From positions 620,001 to 684,000 of the forward strand of contig NC_014666.1 in NCBI RefSeq assembly GCF_000166135.1: 64,000 nt of DNA. The letters run 5' to 3'. The DNA is from Pseudofrankia inefficax. Lineage in GTDB: Bacteria > Actinomycetota > Actinomycetes > Frankiales > Frankiaceae. Below, in pieces: positions 56,710 to 64,000 of this stretch. Position numbers and translations under genes: made by a program. Each line of letters starts with the position of its first letter. The stretch's first letter is position 1. The notes below the pieces were generated by a model. The model worked only from the letters and a program-made list of their open reading frames with translations. It did no database searches and was not told the origin of the DNA.

Positions 56710-57405
56710 CTACCGGCAGCGAAGGAGCCTGGTCGGCGTGACGATCACGGAGACGGACCGGTCGTGCGCGGCGACGGGTACCGCCTCGACGATCGCGTGC
56801 TCGTCGACGAGGGCGACCAGCGTCGCGGCGTCGCGGACCCGGCGCAGCGCGCGGTCGTAGGAGCCGCCGCCGCGGCCGAGCCGATGGCCGCGCGGGTCGA
56901 CGGCCACCGCCGGGACCAGGACGACGTCCGCGCTCGCCAGGTCGACCGTCGCGGCCGCCCGTGGTGGCTCCCGGGTGCCCAGCGCGCCCGGCACGAGGGT
57001 GCCGGTGTACTCGCGGAAGTCGAGGTCGAGATCGCCGCGCACCGCGGGCAGCAGCACGTGCACGCCGCGCGCGCGCAGCGTGTCCAGCAGGGGCAGCGTG
57101 CTGGGCTCGCCGGGCAGGCTCACGAACGCGGCGATCCGGTCGGCCGCGGTGACCTCCGGGAGGGACAGGACGCGGCGCGCGATCTGGGCGCCGTCCGCCG
57201 CCTCCTGGGCCCTCGGCTGAGCTCCCGTCTGGATCGACGGGCTCGGTCCGGCCGGTTCGCGGTCCGACGCCGCCCAGGAGCCGGGCAGGCCGATCACCGG
57301 GCCCGGCCCGGGACGTGGGCCGACGCCCCTGCGGCAGGCGGCCAGCGCGCGGCGCAGGTCGGATTTCGCGCGGGCGATGGCGTCGTCCGCGTCCTGCTCG
57401 CCCAC
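56710..57405 (-). CDS. 5-formyltetrahydrofolate cyclo-ligase
   Basis: A 231-residue enzyme (GTG 57405) converting 5-formyl-THF to 5,10-methenyl-THF with ATP. The N-terminal basic helix (AKSDLRRALAACRR) and the signature HRLGRGGGSYDRAL (phosphate and substrate binding) are present. Relative to typical 190-200 residue members it has a Pro/Gly/Ser-rich insertion of about 40 residues after the first helix (about 25-65), in place of the usual short loop. It is divergent from galU, a conserved actinobacterial arrangement. Confidence 0.92.
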   Translation of the reverse strand: MGEQDADDAIARAKSDLRRALAACRRGVGPRPGPGPVIGLPGSWAASDREPAGPSPSIQTGAQPRAQEAADGAQIARRVLSLPEVTAADRIAAFVSLPGEPSTLPLLDTLRARGVHVLLPAVRGDLDLDFREYTGTLVPGALGTREPPRAAATVDLASADVVLVPAVAVDPRGHRLGRGGGSYDRALRRVRDAATLVALVDEHAIVEAVPVAAHDRSVSVIVTPTRLLRCR

Positions 57406-57667
57406 CCGCCAAAGACTGCCCGAAGTCGAGGTCGGGCGGGAGAACTCCGGCCGCGAGGGTCACCGACGACCACGTCGGCGGGATGACCGGATGTCATCCG
57501 AGGCCTGTCCGGACCGTGGACGAACGGTCTCGCTGGGCGATCGAACGGGCGGCTCGGCCGGTCGCCAGGCGGGCCGCCGGATGGCCCCGCGCGGCCCGGT
57601 GTGGTGTTAACCGATCTGTGCGCCCATGGCTGTGCCGCCGACAGTTGAGCCGACTAAGGTTTCGGCT

Positions 57668-58588
57668 ATGCCAGTGACGAAGGCGGTTATTCCGGCTGCG
57701 GGCCTCGGGACCCGGTTCCTTCCGGCGACGAAGGCCGTGCCGAAGGAGATGCTGCCCGTCGTAGACCGCCCGGCCATCGAATACGTGGTCGAAGAGGCCG
57801 CCCGCGCCGGCCTGCGGGACGTTCTGCTCGTCACCAGCCGGTCGAAGAAGGCCGTCGAGGACCACTTCGACCGCGATGCGGAGCTGGAGCTGGCGCTGGA
57901 GCGCAAGGGCGACGGGGCCCGGCTCGCGCGGGTGCGTGGGTCCGCGGAGCTCGCCGAGGTGCACTCGGTCCGCCAGGGCGCGCCGCGCGGCCTCGGGCAC
58001 GCCGTGCTGTGCGGCGCCCCGCACGTGGGTGACGAGCCGTTCGCGGTGCTTCTCGGCGACGACCTGATCGATGAGCGGGATCCGCTCCTCGAGGAGATGC
58101 TCGCCGTGCAGGAGCGGTTCGGCGGCAGCGTGATCGCGCTGATGGAGGTGCCGGAGGAGGTCGTCTCGCTCTACGGCGTCGCCACCGTGGATCCGGCGCC
58201 GGTCGCGGCCGGCGGGCGTTACGAGACCGTCCGCATCCGCGACCTGGTCGAGAAGCCGCCGGCCGACGAGGCGCCGAGCAATCTGGCGATCATCGGCCGC
58301 TATGTGCTCGCGCCCAAGGTCTTCGAGGTGCTGCGCCGCACGCCGCCCGGCCGCGGCGGCGAGATCCAGCTGACCGACGCGCTGCGGGAGCTGGCGCAGG
58401 CCGCCGACGAGGTCGGCGAGCCCGTGCACGGCGTCGTGTTCACCGGGCGTCGCTACGACACCGGCGACCGGGTCGACTACCTGAAGGCCGTCATCCGGCT
58501 GGCCTGCGAGCGGGCCGACCTGGGCCCCGAGATCTACCCGTGGCTGGAGGAGTACGTCGCGAACGGCGGTCCGAAGGCGGACAACTAG
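57668..58588 (+). CDS. galU: UTP-glucose-1-phosphate uridylyltransferase
   Basis: A 306-residue enzyme making UDP-glucose from UTP and glucose-1-phosphate. The nucleotide site GLGTRFLPATKAVPKEMLP, the LLGDDLI aspartates and the EKP motif are complete. ATG 57668 (AAGG 8-9 nt upstream) starts directly before the first strand; an in-frame ATG at 57626 would add 14 residues with no SD. It heads the galU-glp-sepX neighbourhood. A small hairpin follows at 58610-58626. Confidence 0.96.
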   Translation: MPVTKAVIPAAGLGTRFLPATKAVPKEMLPVVDRPAIEYVVEEAARAGLRDVLLVTSRSKKAVEDHFDRDAELELALERKGDGARLARVRGSAELAEVHSVRQGAPRGLGHAVLCGAPHVGDEPFAVLLGDDLIDERDPLLEEMLAVQERFGGSVIALMEVPEEVVSLYGVATVDPAPVAAGGRYETVRIRDLVEKPPADEAPSNLAIIGRYVLAPKVFEVLRRTPPGRGGEIQLTDALRELAQAADEVGEPVHGVVFTGRRYDTGDRVDYLKAVIRLACERADLGPEIYPWLEEYVANGGPKADN

Positions 58589-58889
58589 TCCGCACCGGAC
58601 TCACGATTGACCAGCACCCCGCTGGTGGCTCCGCAGCGTGTATGCCCGCCGGGCGCGTGACCTGCTCTCCTAAGACACAACGGGCCGTCGGTATCCCTTG
58701 ACGCTGGCGGTGCCGGCCGGAACGCTCCGATGTCTGGGACATGCGACAGTCTGTGATGTGTGATCGTTCGGACCGCCAGCGCACCGCGCGGCCGGCCGGT
58801 CGTGCCTTGTGACGGACGCCGCGAGAGAGGCCGGTCGCCCAGGCCAGCCACGAAGTTCCGTGGTTCTTCAGGGAGCGGGGCAAGCGCCG
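58589..58889. other. galU-glp spacer with small hairpin
   Basis: Contains the hairpin ACCAGC-ACCCC-GCTGGT (58610-58626), a weak terminator candidate for galU. The remainder should hold the promoter of the glp operon. No gene is supported. Confidence 0.4.
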
Positions 58890-60182
58890 ATGAAAACGGT
58901 CGACGAGCATATTTCGGACATTCTGGAATCCGTCGGGGTACTGCCCGCACGGCGCCTTCCGCTGGCGGCCGCGCATGGTTGCGCCCTGGCCACCGATGTT
59001 CGCGCGACAATCGCGCTCCCCGGTTTCGACAACTCGGCGATGGATGGTTACGCGGTGCGCGCCGCGGACGTCGAGCAGGCCAGTCCTGAGTCGCCGGTCC
59101 TGCTTCCGGTCACCGGCGAGATCGCCGCGGGTGCCGCGCTTCCGGACCTGGTCGCCCCGGGAACCGCCGTGCGGATCATGACGGGCGCCCCCTTCCCGCC
59201 CGGCGCGGACACGGTCATTCAGCTCGAATGGACCGATGGCGGCACCGAGACGGTCGCCGTGCACCGGGCGGCCCGGCGCGGCCTGCACATCCGCCGGGCC
59301 GGCGAGGACGTCACCCCCGGCAGCCTGGTGCTCCCGGCCGGCAGCGTGCTCGGGTCCACGCAGATCGGCCTGCTCGCCGCGATCAACGTCGCCCGGCCGC
59401 CGGTGCGCCCGCGGCCCCGCGTCGCCGTGCTGTCGACCGGCAGCGAGCTGGTCGCCGTCGGCAACGCCGTCGGCCCCGGCCAGATCGTCGACTCGAACAG
59501 CCACGCGGTCGCCGCGGCGGCCCGCGAGGCCGGCTGCGAGGTGCGGCGGCTGACCGGCGTGCCCGACGACCCGGCCCAGTTCGAGGCCGCGCTGCGGGCG
59601 ATCCTGCCCGAGGTGGACGCGGTCGTGACGACCGGCGGGGTGAGTGTCGGCGCGCACGACGTCGTCAAGGAGGTGCTCGCCGCGACCGGCGAGGTCCGGT
59701 TCGAGCGGATCGCCATGCAGCCCGGCCAGCCGCAGGGCTTCGGTGTCATCGACGGCGTCGCCGTCTTCACGCTGCCGGGCAACCCGGTGAGCGCGCTGGT
59801 CTCGTTCGAGCTGTTCGTCCGGCCGGCGTTGCGCCGGATGCGCGGCCTCACCGGCCCGGACCGGCCCCGGCCGGTCGTCACCGTGGCCGAGCGGCTCACC
59901 TCGCCGCCGGCGAAGCGCTCGTTCCTGCGGGTGCTGGTGGGCCGTGGCGCCGACGGTGGGCTCGTCGCCCAGTCGGCCGGTGGGCAGGGCTCCCATCACC
60001 TGTCCGCCGCCGCCGGCGCGAACGCGCTGCTCGTCGTCCCCGAGGACGTGACCGTCGTCGAGCCCGGCGACCAGCTGACCGCCATCCTGCTCGCGGCCGA
60101 CCCGGCCGACGAGCTGCTCGCCGGCCCGGTGGTCGACGCCGTGCCCGCGGGCGCCGTGGCCCCGCTGGAGGCGAACGTCTAG
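58890..60182 (+). CDS. glp: MoeA-family molybdopterin molybdotransferase / gephyrin-like Glp
   Basis: A 430-residue MoeA-like protein. ATG 58890 gives the usual MKTVDEHISDILESV start; upstream in-frame residues are not conserved-looking. LPGFDNSAMDGYAVRA and IMTGAPFPPGADTVIQLE are the MoeA domain I/II motifs; VVTTGGVSVGAHDVVKE lies in the MogA-like domain and GLPGNP-type VFTLPGNPVSALVSFE follows. MoeA inserts molybdate into adenylylated molybdopterin. The copy beside galU and sepX corresponds to Glp, which in Corynebacterium binds Wag31 and the membrane protein GlpR in division and polar growth. The moaC and mog genes follow without a gap, so both roles are possible. Confidence 0.92.
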   Translation: MKTVDEHISDILESVGVLPARRLPLAAAHGCALATDVRATIALPGFDNSAMDGYAVRAADVEQASPESPVLLPVTGEIAAGAALPDLVAPGTAVRIMTGAPFPPGADTVIQLEWTDGGTETVAVHRAARRGLHIRRAGEDVTPGSLVLPAGSVLGSTQIGLLAAINVARPPVRPRPRVAVLSTGSELVAVGNAVGPGQIVDSNSHAVAAAAREAGCEVRRLTGVPDDPAQFEAALRAILPEVDAVVTTGGVSVGAHDVVKEVLAATGEVRFERIAMQPGQPQGFGVIDGVAVFTLPGNPVSALVSFELFVRPALRRMRGLTGPDRPRPVVTVAERLTSPPAKRSFLRVLVGRGADGGLVAQSAGGQGSHHLSAAAGANALLVVPEDVTVVEPGDQLTAILLAADPADELLAGPVVDAVPAGAVAPLEANV

Positions 60183-60767
60183 ATGGACGCCCCCGCGCGG
60201 CTGACCCACGTCGACGAGACCGGCGCCGCCCGCATGGTCGACGTGTCGGCGAAGGACGTCACCCAGCGGGTGGCCACCGCCGGCGGCCGGCTGCTGGTCA
60301 GCCCCGCCGTGGTCGAGCTGCTGCGCGGTGCGGGGATGCCCAAGGGGGACGCGCTGGGCACCGCCCGGATCGCCGGGATCATGGGCGCCAAGCGAACCTC
60401 CGACCTGGTGCCGCTGTGCCACCCGCTGCCGATCTCCGGGGTGAGCGTCGAGCTGACCGTGGCCGACGACGCGGTCGACATCGTCGCGACCGTGCGGACC
60501 ACCGGGCGCACCGGCGTCGAGATGGAGGCACTGACGGCCGTCGCGGTCGCCGGCCTGACGATGCACGACATGGTGAAGGCGGTGGATCCGGCCGCGGAGC
60601 TCACCGGCGTCCGGCTGTTGGCCAAGTCGGGCGGCCGCAGCGGAGACTGGCGTCGCGACGAGGCGGCCGGGCACGGTGGGCCGGCCGCGGACCGTGGGCC
60701 GGCCGGGGAGAATGGCGCCGCGCCGGCCAACGGGAGGTCGGGCGACCTTCGGGAGGAGACTGGGTGA
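60183..60767 (+). CDS. moaC: cyclic pyranopterin monophosphate synthase accessory protein MoaC
   Basis: A 194-residue enzyme of molybdenum cofactor step 1, acting after MoaA. The core [33 protein letters not shown] and the C-terminal MHDMVKAVD with catalytic Lys and Asp are complete. It begins at the base following the glp stop (TAGATG), so translation is coupled. The last 35 residues beyond the usual end are Gly/Arg/Pro-rich. moaA is not in the window. Confidence 0.96.
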   Translation: MDAPARLTHVDETGAARMVDVSAKDVTQRVATAGGRLLVSPAVVELLRGAGMPKGDALGTARIAGIMGAKRTSDLVPLCHPLPISGVSVELTVADDAVDIVATVRTTGRTGVEMEALTAVAVAGLTMHDMVKAVDPAAELTGVRLLAKSGGRSGDWRRDEAAGHGGPAADRGPAGENGAAPANGRSGDLREETG

Positions 60768-61315
60768 CCGGGCCGGCACAGGTGCCGACTGGCGCGCGGG
60801 CCAGCGTCGTCACCGTCTCCGACCGGGCGTCCGCGGGCACGTACGCGGACCGCTCCGGACCGTTGCTCGCGGCCGGGCTCGTCGAGCTCGGCTTCGCCGT
60901 CGACGGCCCGGTCGTGGTGCCCGACGAGCGGGGCCGGATCGTCGCGGCGCTGCGCGCGGCCCTGTCCGCCGGCGCGGATCTCGTCGTGACGACCGGTGGC
61001 ACGGGACTGGCCCCCCGCGACGTCACGCCGGAGGCGACGGCCGAGGTCGTCGAGCGGGACGTTCCAGGCCTCGCCGAGGCGCTGCGGGCCGCGGGCCGGG
61101 ACAAGGTGCCCACGGCGATGCTCTCGCGCGGCCGGGCGGGCGTCGTCGGCCGGGCGCTGGTGGTGAACCTGCCCGGCTCGACCGGCGGGGTGCGCGACGG
61201 TCTCGGCGTGCTCGGCGCGGTCGTCGGCCATGCCCTCGACCAGCTTCGCGGCGGCGACCATCGGCCGTCGGACGGCCCCGGCCCCCAATCCCGGCGGCCG
61301 GACCCGAGCCAGTGA
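60764..61315 (+). CDS. mog: MogA/MoaB-family molybdopterin adenylyltransferase
   Basis: A 183-residue protein starting at GTG 60764, overlapping the moaC stop as GTGA, with SD GGGAGGAG. The MoCF-domain motifs [32 protein letters not shown] and [13 protein letters not shown] are complete. It adenylylates molybdopterin, preparing it for the MoeA protein encoded two genes upstream. The C-terminal 20 residues are a low-complexity extension. Confidence 0.95.
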   Translation: MTGPAQVPTGARASVVTVSDRASAGTYADRSGPLLAAGLVELGFAVDGPVVVPDERGRIVAALRAALSAGADLVVTTGGTGLAPRDVTPEATAEVVERDVPGLAEALRAAGRDKVPTAMLSRGRAGVVGRALVVNLPGSTGGVRDGLGVLGAVVGHALDQLRGGDHRPSDGPGPQSRRPDPSQ

Positions 61316-61950
61316 ACCCGCCCGGCTGGCCCGCGCGGCTGGCCGACGGGCCGGTCGCGGTCCGCCCGCTGCGGATGCGCGACGGGCCGGCGTGGGTGGA
61401 CGTGCGGCGGCGCAACGGGGACTGGCTCGCGCCCTGGGAGGCCACCCCACCGGGGATGACCGGGATCCGGGTCGGCTGGGCACAGCGCCAGACCCTCGGT
61501 GTCTACAGCCAGATGCTGCGTGGCCTGCGCCGGGCGGCCAGGTCCGGCTCGGCGCTGCCGTTCGCGACCGTCTACGGCGGCGCGCTGGTCGGGCAGATCA
61601 CCGTGTCGACCATCGTGCGCGGCGCCTTCAACAGCGGCCATGTCGGCTACTGGGTCGACCAGGGGCACGCGGGCCGGGGTATCACGCCGACCGCGCTCGC
61701 ACTCGTCGTCGACCACTGTTTCGGCCCGGCGGGCCTGCACCGGCTGGAGGCGAACGTGCGGCCCGAGAACGCCGCGAGCCGCCGCGTGCTGGAGAAGCTC
61801 GGCTTCCGCGAAGAAGGCATGCACCGCCGTTACCTCGCCATCGACGGCCAGTACCGCGACCACGTTGGCTACGCGCTCACCACCGAGGATGTCCCCGAGG
61901 GGCTACTGCATCGCTGGCACGCGACTCGCTCCGTCGAAAGACGGCCGTAG
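61312..61950 (+). CDS. GNAT-family N-acetyltransferase (RimJ-like)
   Basis: A 212-residue acetyltransferase with GTGA overlap with mog. The acetyl-CoA loop (GYWVDQGHAGRGITPTALAL, Gln/Arg-x-x-Gly-x-Gly type) and ANVRPENAASRRVLEKLGF are typical of the RimJ/RimL branch that acetylates protein N-termini. Its place between mog/glp and sepX is conserved in actinobacteria. The natural substrate is unknown. Confidence 0.92.
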   Translation: MNPPGWPARLADGPVAVRPLRMRDGPAWVDVRRRNGDWLAPWEATPPGMTGIRVGWAQRQTLGVYSQMLRGLRRAARSGSALPFATVYGGALVGQITVSTIVRGAFNSGHVGYWVDQGHAGRGITPTALALVVDHCFGPAGLHRLEANVRPENAASRRVLEKLGFREEGMHRRYLAIDGQYRDHVGYALTTEDVPEGLLHRWHATRSVERRP

Positions 61951-62321
61951 CCAAGGGTTCCCGGACGGCGTAGCAACGCGGAGTGAGCCGCCGAATTGAG
62001 CCGGCGGAGGTCCGCTGAACGTCGTGGCCGGCGTCGGCCGGCACCTTCGCTTCCCGCCCGGTCAAACGCCAGGTGACGCGGCCCTGGTTGAGCGTCCGGA
62101 CACCACGGAGTGCTTGACAGGAGTCGCTGTTGCGCGACACGCGGTCTTGTGGTCGGTGACCGGACGGTTTTCCCTCACTAGCGTCAAGCTCGAAATCGGA
62201 AACCCACCACCTCCAGGCCGGCAGGACAAGCCGGCAGGTCGGTTGGTTCGACGGAGACCCGGTGGCCCCACCGGTGACGGGTCTCGCGCAGACGTCTGAC
62301 AGACGAGGAAGGCGGCGGCAC
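61951..62321. other. sepX upstream region
   Basis: About 370 bp with no gene supported. It should include the promoter for the small frame and sepX. GTTTTCCCTCACTAGCGT near 62167-62184 is an AT-richer patch but no certain -35/-10 pair was found. Confidence 0.4.
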
Positions 62322-62501
62322 ATGGCCGGCACTCCCGCGCTCCGTGCGCGTTCGGCGTCGCATTTTCGACGCCGGCACGGTTCGTGGGTGGCGGCCGGAG
62401 CTCCGGCCGCGGGCCAGGTGCCGCTGACCGGCGTTGCCCGTGACGTGCCCGGGGCCGATGCCGCCGGGAACGGCGGCCGGGACCCGGTGATCTCCCCGTG
62501 A
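62322..62501 (+). CDS. possible small protein coupled to sepX
   Basis: A 59-codon frame from ATG 62322 with a good SD (GAGGAAGG, about 9 nt). It ends in TGA overlapping the sepX GTG as GTGA (62498-62501), the same coupling used by moaC/mog and mog/GNAT here. The product is basic in its N-terminal half (ALRARSASHFRRRHG), then Gly/Ala-rich. I recognise no family. It may be a leader controlling sepX translation or a chance frame. Confidence 0.4.
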   Translation: MAGTPALRARSASHFRRRHGSWVAAGAPAAGQVPLTGVARDVPGADAAGNGGRDPVISP

Positions 62502-63856
62502 GCGCCCTTATCTGGCTCGCCATCGTCGGCGTTTGGGGATTCGTTCTCATCCCGATGTGGCTACGGCGCCACGACGGCGCGCTTGAGCAGCGATCGGCCG
62601 ATCGCTTCTCTACCGCGATGCGGGTACTTTCTCGCCGCGGCGGCCGTGCCCAGCCGGAACGGCACCCAGAGACCGACCTCGGCGACGGGTTGGCCGACGA
62701 GGACGACGAGGCGGACGACGCCGACGACCTCGAATCGACGATGGAGCTGCAGACGCGGCCCGCCGCCGCGGACGACGCCCCCGACGGACGTCAGGCGACG
62801 GCATCTCGCCCGGCCGGCGACCCGAGCGGGCCCACGGCGGGCCGCGTGACGGCTGGCCCGGCGGTGCCTACCCGCGCCGACGTCCCGGTACCCAGCCGCG
62901 GCGCTGTCCCCGCGCGCCCGGCCACCCGGTCTCAGGCCGTGGCCCGCGACGCGCGGGGGGAGCAGGACGAGACGGCGCACACGGTCCCCGTCGGCGCGGC
63001 CAGGCCGGTGCCGCCGTCCCGGCCCGTCGACCCGGAGCGCCATGCCCTGCTGCGGCTGCGCCGGCAGCGGCTGTACGTGCTGCTCGCCGCCGTGCCGGTC
63101 ACCGTCGGCCTGGCCATCGGGCTGGCCGGGATGTGGATCGTCGTGCAGGCCCTCGTCGACGTCGGCCTCGGCGCCTACGTCGCGCACCTGCGCCGCTCCG
63201 CGCGGACCGAACGCCGGCTGGCCGCGTCGCGGGCCGCCCGTGACCGTCGGATCGCCGCGGATCGCGCCGCCCGCCGCTCGAACTGGGCTGGCCCGGCGCA
63301 CGGCACGGCCGGGGTCCCCGGCGCTCGGACAGCGGCCAGCCCGGCCCGGGCGACGCCGCCGGCCGCGGTCCGCCAGGGCCGCCCGGCGGACCCCGCCACC
63401 GCGGGGCCCGCGGGCCGGCCACACGTGTCGGCGGGAGGCCGGGCCGCGGCGTCTCCCGAGTACGCGCCCGTCCGCCTCTCCGACGACCACGCGGCCCCGC
63501 TGTCCTCGGAGGAGCTGGCCACCGCGCGGGCCGAGACCGTCGAGATCGCGACCCCGTCGCCGGCGTTGCCCGTCGCCCCGGAGCCCGCCGCGGTGGACGA
63601 CGGGTACACCAACAACGTGCGGGTGACGGCGGCCAGGCCGACCGGTCGGCCGACCGTCCGCCCGCCGACGTCGCGGCCCGGCCGGGTCCAGGTCAACCCG
63701 CCTGGCACCCACGGCGGCCTCACCGCGCCCCCGCAGCCCGCGGCGGCCGCGCCGGCGGCGACCCCACCAGCCGAGCCCGGGACCGCGCAGGACGGCACAC
63801 CGACCGACGCCGAAGTCGCGGCGGTCCGCCTCCTGCGCCCGGCCGTGGGCAACTAG
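62498..63856 (+). CDS. sepX: SepX/GlpR-type membrane protein of cell division
   Basis: A 452-residue protein (GTG 62498). The N-terminus SALIWLAIVGVWGFVLIPMW is a membrane helix ending in the conserved RRHD; a long acidic/disordered cytoplasmic stretch (about 60-180) follows, then two closely spaced helices (about 193-235), then a basic Arg-rich segment and a Pro/Ala tail. This layout and the location downstream of galU, glp and the GNAT gene match Streptomyces SepX and Corynebacterium GlpR, the membrane partner of Glp in septum and polar growth. Low-complexity parts vary between species, so identification rests on the N-terminus, topology and synteny. Confidence 0.87.
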   Translation: MSALIWLAIVGVWGFVLIPMWLRRHDGALEQRSADRFSTAMRVLSRRGGRAQPERHPETDLGDGLADEDDEADDADDLESTMELQTRPAAADDAPDGRQATASRPAGDPSGPTAGRVTAGPAVPTRADVPVPSRGAVPARPATRSQAVARDARGEQDETAHTVPVGAARPVPPSRPVDPERHALLRLRRQRLYVLLAAVPVTVGLAIGLAGMWIVVQALVDVGLGAYVAHLRRSARTERRLAASRAARDRRIAADRAARRSNWAGPAHGTAGVPGARTAASPARATPPAAVRQGRPADPATAGPAGRPHVSAGGRAAASPEYAPVRLSDDHAAPLSSEELATARAETVEIATPSPALPVAPEPAAVDDGYTNNVRVTAARPTGRPTVRPPTSRPGRVQVNPPGTHGGLTAPPQPAAAAPAATPPAEPGTAQDGTPTDAEVAAVRLLRPAVGN

Positions 63857-64000
63857 CCGCGTCCCGCCGCATCGTCGGGCCAGCGCCGGGCCCGCCAAGG
63901 TCGGCCCGTTGGCGTGATCGTCGTCTGGATCGGGAAGTCGGCGCGCGGCGCCCGGTCCCGCGGCGCGCGGGCCACCGCGCCGGCCATGATCGCCGTTTGA
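63857..64000. repeat. gene-free end with half copy of the palindromic element
   Basis: TGATCGCCGTTT at 63987-63998 equals 12 of the 13 bases of the outer arm of the element at 47365-47439. The matching arm would lie beyond the window. No gene is supported in this stretch. Confidence 0.45.

Noticed and set aside
58491-60779. 762-codon minus-strand frame
   Set aside because: Antisense to glp and moaC, whose conserved motifs are unambiguous.

Overview
The window is about 72% G+C with dense genes, many GTG starts, 4-bp start/stop overlaps and very long antisense open frames. This is a high-GC actinomycete chromosome. The Glp/SepX(GlpR) division neighbourhood, the tandem glycine riboswitch before gcvP, Osa/RsbU-type stress regulators and the repeat-rich intergenic style suggest a Frankiales member (Frankia or Pseudofrankia). 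That is inference; no rRNA or species marker is present.

Layout. 0.5-6.5 kb: MoxR ATPase, DUF58 protein and a transglutaminase-like membrane protein in one operon; the last has lost all three catalytic triad residues. 6.5-10.7 kb: an enoyl-CoA hydratase/isomerase homologue, a small hypothetical gene and a ChaB/Rho-N protein with long repeats. 11.2-16.6 kb: glycine riboswitch with gcvP, a Fic-family AMPylase and a MaoC hydratase. 16.7-21.0 kb: an MMPL transporter and a membrane diguanylate cyclase.

21.1-31.9 kb is the most unusual part, a conflict/defence-like island of four large genes. It encodes a 2027-residue TIR / degenerate metallophosphoesterase / NACHT / pentapeptide / 14xWD40 protein, an SPFH-like protein, a P-loop (Lys to Arg) protein with a helical repeat C-terminus and, divergently, an EAD1-TIR protein. 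The last two share an almost identical short motif, FKVSGGN(L/V)NFG, resembling the short matching motifs that pair bacterial NLR-like receptors with their effectors.

32-36.4 kb: a TetR-controlled MMPL exporter and a GT81-type glycosyltransferase. 37.1-45.8 kb: RsbW-like ATPase, a RsbW/GAF/PP2C phosphatase, a six-HAMP hybrid histidine kinase and a response regulator, matching the Streptomyces OsaC/OsaA/OsaB set. 46.0-54.9 kb: CsoR copper sensor, a cysteine amidohydrolase, a complete BMP-type nucleoside-like ABC importer, a FadR/FCD regulator with a 22-bp perfect palindrome nearby, and an alpha/beta hydrolase. 55.0-64.0 kb: small genes, FmdB, 5-formyl-THF cyclo-ligase, then galU, glp(moeA), moaC, mog, a GNAT acetyltransferase and sepX, a conserved actinobacterial cluster linking moeA-like Glp to its membrane partner in cell division.

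Intergenic space holds two copies of a 73-75 bp dispersed palindromic element (plus a half copy at the window edge) and a second inverted-repeat family near 7.7 kb. No tRNA, rRNA, CRISPR array, transposase or phage gene was seen.
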